Part shown: positions 22,197-24,649 of the stretch, piece by piece
Position numbering within the stretch: position 1 is the first letter of the stretch
Layout: the number at the start of each line of letters is the position of its first letter
NCBI GenBank assembly: GCA_045538075.1
Contig: JAZSQT010000125.1
Location: 1 to 24,649, forward strand
Length of the DNA: 24,649 nucleotides
Direction of reading: 5' to 3'
DNA from: JAZSQT01 sp045538075
GTDB taxonomy: Bacteria; Chrysiogenota; Deferribacteres; Deferribacterales; Mucispirillaceae
Translations under genes and position numbers: made by a program
The notes under the pieces: model-generated
What the model saw: only the letters and a program-made list of their open reading frames with translations
What the model was told of the DNA's origin: nothing
Database searches by the model: none

Positions 22197-23027
22197 ATGT
22201 TTTTAAATACAGTAAAGTTAACTCCTACGGAGTTTGTAGAATTAAAAGATATTATTTATAATAATTCTGGTATTTTGTTTACTGAAGCAAAAAAATATCT
22301 TATGGAAAATAGGCTTTCTAAAAGATTGTCAGAGCTTAACTTTACATCATTTAAAGAATATATTTATTATCTAAAATATGATATAAAGAAGCGACAAGAA
22401 TTAGAAACAATGATTAACTTAGTAACCATTAATGAAACTTATTTCTTACGAGAAAGGGGTCAAATGGATTATTTAGTTAATACTATTGTTCCAGAGTTTA
22501 TTAAAGCAGGTAAACGCAGTATTAAAATATGGTCTGTTCCTTGTTCTACTGGAGAAGAACCGTATTCAATTGCTATTTTATTAACTAATGCTGGTTTATA
22601 TAATAAAATCAGTATTGATTTAGTTGCTACAGATATAAATTCTGACGTAGTTGAATTAGCAAAAAAAGGCGAATATCACAGTGCATCTTTTAGAGGTGTT
22701 CCAAGCGACTTTATTACAAATAATTTTATCCAAGAAGGACAAAGTTATTTTATAAAAGATGATATAAAACATAAAGTTCGCTTTAATACTGGTAATATTA
22801 CGTCTCCATCTGCATCTATGCTTGTAGGTAAAGTAGATGTGATATTTTGCCGAAATGTACTTATATACTTTGATATTGAAGGCAAGAAAAAAGCTGTAGA
22901 TATGTTTCATAAAGTATTAAATGATCCAGGATATTTATGTTTAGGGCATTCAGAAACGTTAAACAGAATATCAGAAGAATTTACTATGAAAAATTTTGGG
23001 ACTGGTATACTTTATGTAAAAAAATAA
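22197..23027 (+). CDS. cheR: chemoreceptor glutamate methyltransferase CheR
   Basis: CheR methylates receptor glutamates using S-adenosylmethionine. The 276-aa length is normal. It has an N-terminal helical domain (about 8-75) with NRLSKRL, then INETYFLRE (78-86; usually TNETxFFRE), the SAM motif IWSVPCSTGEEPYSIA (111-126), ATDINSDV, DVIFCRNVLIYFD (about 218-230) and GYLCLGHSETL. All key motifs are intact. There is no C-terminal TPR extension. AGGAG lies 8 nt before the ATG, and the gene begins 2 nt after the STAS-HEAT gene, so it is in the same transcript as the phosphatase/STAS genes. Confidence 0.96.
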   Translation: MFLNTVKLTPTEFVELKDIIYNNSGILFTEAKKYLMENRLSKRLSELNFTSFKEYIYYLKYDIKKRQELETMINLVTINETYFLRERGQMDYLVNTIVPEFIKAGKRSIKIWSVPCSTGEEPYSIAILLTNAGLYNKISIDLVATDINSDVVELAKKGEYHSASFRGVPSDFITNNFIQEGQSYFIKDDIKHKVRFNTGNITSPSASMLVGKVDVIFCRNVLIYFDIEGKKKAVDMFHKVLNDPGYLCLGHSETLNRISEEFTMKNFGTGILYVKK

Positions 23028-23049
23028 TATTTGTATAAAGGAGGCATTT

Positions 23050-23370
23050 ATGGCAGGGTCTTACGATATATCTACTGTTGTTTCAAGAAGTTATATTTCT
23101 GAACAATTGCAAGATGGTATGCAAAAGGGAACTGAAGAAAAAAGTGCCTTCTTTATGCAAGAATTTATTAAGGAAACAGAAAAAAAGAATAAATCTGTTA
23201 GACGTGCAGATAATGTTGAAAATCCTACAATTACAAATAATAGACAAGTAAAAGAAGAAGAAAAAAGAAAAAAAAGAAAAAAAGCTCAAAAATTTCAAGA
23301 AAATAATAGTAATCTTGATAATAAAGACGATAATTTAACTTCAACATCTAATATTGATTTTATAGTATGA
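23050..23370 (+). CDS. hypothetical highly charged protein, 106 aa
   Basis: I do not recognise it. It has no signal peptide or membrane segment. The first half has a MAGSYDISTVVSRSYISEQL helix-like start and the middle is strongly basic and charged (EEEKRKKRKK near 69-78), with an Asn/Asp/Ser-rich tail, so much of it is likely disordered. AAAGGAGG about 7 nt upstream is a very strong ribosome binding site. Its stop region overlaps the next start (ATGA), so it is translated with the PilZ-like gene. The N-terminal 40 residues are the most likely conserved part. Function unknown; the context is flagellar/chemotaxis. Confidence 0.7.
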   Translation: MAGSYDISTVVSRSYISEQLQDGMQKGTEEKSAFFMQEFIKETEKKNKSVRRADNVENPTITNNRQVKEEEKRKKRKKAQKFQENNSNLDNKDDNLTSTSNIDFIV

Positions 23371-24149
23371 CACAATTTACTAAAGCTATATACGGAAAAA
23401 TTATATTTTTTAGTGCAAAAGATATTAAATCTTTTCCAGTATTGATAAATAAAAATGATTGTAAATCTTTTAAAATATCGTATAAAGCATTACCTTATAT
23501 AAATGAAACGCAAAATATATTATTAGAATATAGTAACGATAATGAAAAAATCACATATAAGATTAAAATTATTAGTGAAAAGGATAGAGTTGTTACTTAT
23601 GATATAATAGATAAAGTTGATACTATTTACGATTTAGGGTTTAATAGCGTTGATTATAAAGGAAATTTTAAAATAGCAGAAGTGCAATTAGATGAAATTG
23701 AAGAATATAAAGATATAGTAGAAGAAATCAATTTTAATAACAAGAATGATATTGGTAAAAAGATTAGAGAAACAATTTTATCTGGATATGATGACCCAAT
23801 AATTCTTAATATTTTAAATGGAATAAACTCAAAAGTAGATAAGATATTAAATATATTATCTAAAGGAGTTGATATTACTTCTTCATTTGATGTTAAATGT
23901 ATTTCAATATCAGGTGATGGTTTTATTTTTTATACAGAAAAAGATTTTGCTTCATCGTATATTTTTGCAACGAGTTTTCTTACAAATAGTGAAATAACTG
24001 TAAAATTTGCAAGTATATGTGAAATTTGTAGTATTAGCAAAAATATTTGGAAAGCTACCTTTAAAAATATTGATGAAGAAATTAGAGATGATATTATCAA
24101 ATTTATTTTTGTAAAAGAAAGAGAAATTTTAAAAGAGGCAAGGTTATAA
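23367..24149 (+). CDS. PilZ-like domain protein (degenerate c-di-GMP motif)
   Basis: A 260-aa soluble protein. Residues about 170-260 have a PilZ-like layout: a DVKCISISGDGFIF strand with S-I-S-G-D-G close to the (D/N)xSxxG motif, beta strands, then a TFKNIDEEIRDDIIKFIFVK helix typical of the PilZ C-terminus (Phe, ..RD.I..yIf). The RxxxR c-di-GMP-binding motif that should precede it is not seen, so ligand binding may be lost. Residues about 1-100 look like a separate beta-rich domain, as in YcgR-type N-terminal domains. It overlaps the previous gene by 4 nt and is followed after 2 nt by the next. A flagellar-brake-like role fits, but the family call is tentative. Confidence 0.55.
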   Translation: MTQFTKAIYGKIIFFSAKDIKSFPVLINKNDCKSFKISYKALPYINETQNILLEYSNDNEKITYKIKIISEKDRVVTYDIIDKVDTIYDLGFNSVDYKGNFKIAEVQLDEIEEYKDIVEEINFNNKNDIGKKIRETILSGYDDPIILNILNGINSKVDKILNILSKGVDITSSFDVKCISISGDGFIFYTEKDFASSYIFATSFLTNSEITVKFASICEICSISKNIWKATFKNIDEEIRDDIIKFIFVKEREILKEARL

Positions 24150-24151
24150 TA

Positions 24152-24577
24152 ATGGCAAATGCAACATTGATGTTACTTTTATTTCTTTTAATTTTTATTT
24201 TAATTATGTTAATTATTAGCTTAATTTTGCGTATTAGAAATTTAGAAAAGAAGTTAGTTAATTTTACGCCAACAGAAGCGTATAGTATTATGGAAAATAT
24301 GCGAGATATGGTTATAGAAAGTGAGCGAGTAGCAGATAAACTTGATATATCAATTAAAGATAGAGAATCTGTATTAGAAGATTTATCAGACTTAGTAGAT
24401 GAAAAAATAGCAAGATTAGATAAAATTATAAATCAAGATGAAGATGAAAAAGATAAAAAATCAATGATACTTTCATTGTATAATCAAGGTCTTAGCGAAA
24501 CAGAAATTGCAAGACGCCTTAGTATTTCAATTGCAGAAGTAACAATATCATTAAATTTATCAAAAGAAAGAAGATAA
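24152..24577 (+). CDS. SwrB/DUF2802-like membrane-anchored coiled-coil protein with C-terminal HTH
   Basis: A 141-aa protein with one N-terminal transmembrane segment (about 5-27, LMLLLFLLIFILIMLIISLIL), a long coiled coil (about 28-105) and a C-terminal helix-turn-helix-like segment (SLYNQGLSETEIARRL, 107-122, then SISIAEVTISL). This architecture is that of B. subtilis SwrB and of DUF2802 proteins found in flagellar/chemotaxis operons, where SwrB promotes flagellar export-apparatus/basal-body activation. Its position at the end of this cluster agrees. Sequence identity to SwrB cannot be judged here, so the call is by architecture and context. It starts 2 nt after the PilZ-like gene. Confidence 0.65.
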   Translation: MANATLMLLLFLLIFILIMLIISLILRIRNLEKKLVNFTPTEAYSIMENMRDMVIESERVADKLDISIKDRESVLEDLSDLVDEKIARLDKIINQDEDEKDKKSMILSLYNQGLSETEIARRLSISIAEVTISLNLSKERR

Positions 24578-24649
24578 TTTATTTTTTATATGCTTTTTTC
24601 TTAAATAATGTAGTTTTTTGTAAATAATTTTATATTTAAGATATAATTT

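Overview
The window is AT-rich (roughly 30% GC by eye) bacterial chromosome, almost fully coding after the first 1.1 kb. The gene set points to a motile, chemotactic bacterium: FlhF/FlhG, FliA, FliM/FliN, a CheY-CheZ-CheA run, CheB and CheR. The combination of a FlhF-FlhG-small membrane protein-FliA-CheB run, a CheA with a C-terminal receiver domain and a CheZ-type phosphatase suggests a low-GC member of Deferribacterota (Mucispirillum-like) or a related lineage. That placement is inference from gene content and base composition, not from a search.

Layout. (1) 1-1103: a 64-aa single-span membrane protein gene on the minus strand with its own promoter, then about 880 bases without a gene. This gap holds two direct copies of a dispersed palindromic repeat (TGGATTGC...GTAATCCA type), a 200-bp imperfect inverted repeat with a GC-richer loop between them, and, next to the following gene, a run of hairpins ending in a plus-strand terminator (candidate small RNA). 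(2) 1104-5316, minus strand: a tight operon pyrG - glmS - sugar-isomerase-like TIM barrel gene, with 3-4 nt gaps. (3) 5317-5477: divergent promoter region. (4) 5478-7004, plus strand: guaA. (5) 7172-24577, plus strand: a continuous flagellar/chemotaxis island. It probably contains several transcription units, because only three gaps exceed 60 nt (11532-11664, 13565-13626, 18768-18871). Clear sigma-70-like promoters precede flhF and the PAS-phosphatase gene. The last 72 bases (24578-24649) are AT-rich and I see no gene in them.

How the genes work together. FlhF and FlhG set flagellar placement and number. FliA is the late flagellar sigma factor. FliM and FliN build the switch that receives CheY-P. 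CheA (here CheA-REC) phosphorylates CheY and CheB, the CheZ-like protein dephosphorylates CheY, and CheR/CheB adjust receptor methylation. No receptor and no CheW lie inside the window.

The less ordinary part is the set of accessory genes interleaved with this pathway: two overlapping secreted-protein genes (the second with an OmpA-like domain), a C-terminally membrane-anchored protein with a possible restriction-endonuclease-like fold, and a partner-switching set (a phosphatase with two cysteine-motif PAS domains, a STAS antagonist, and a STAS-like/HEAT-repeat protein) directly upstream of cheR. They are followed by a basic small protein, a PilZ-like protein and a SwrB/DUF2802-like membrane protein. 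The partner-switching set next to CheR, with no cognate kinase or anti-sigma factor in view, is the most interesting candidate for an undescribed link between a stress/redox signal and chemotaxis.
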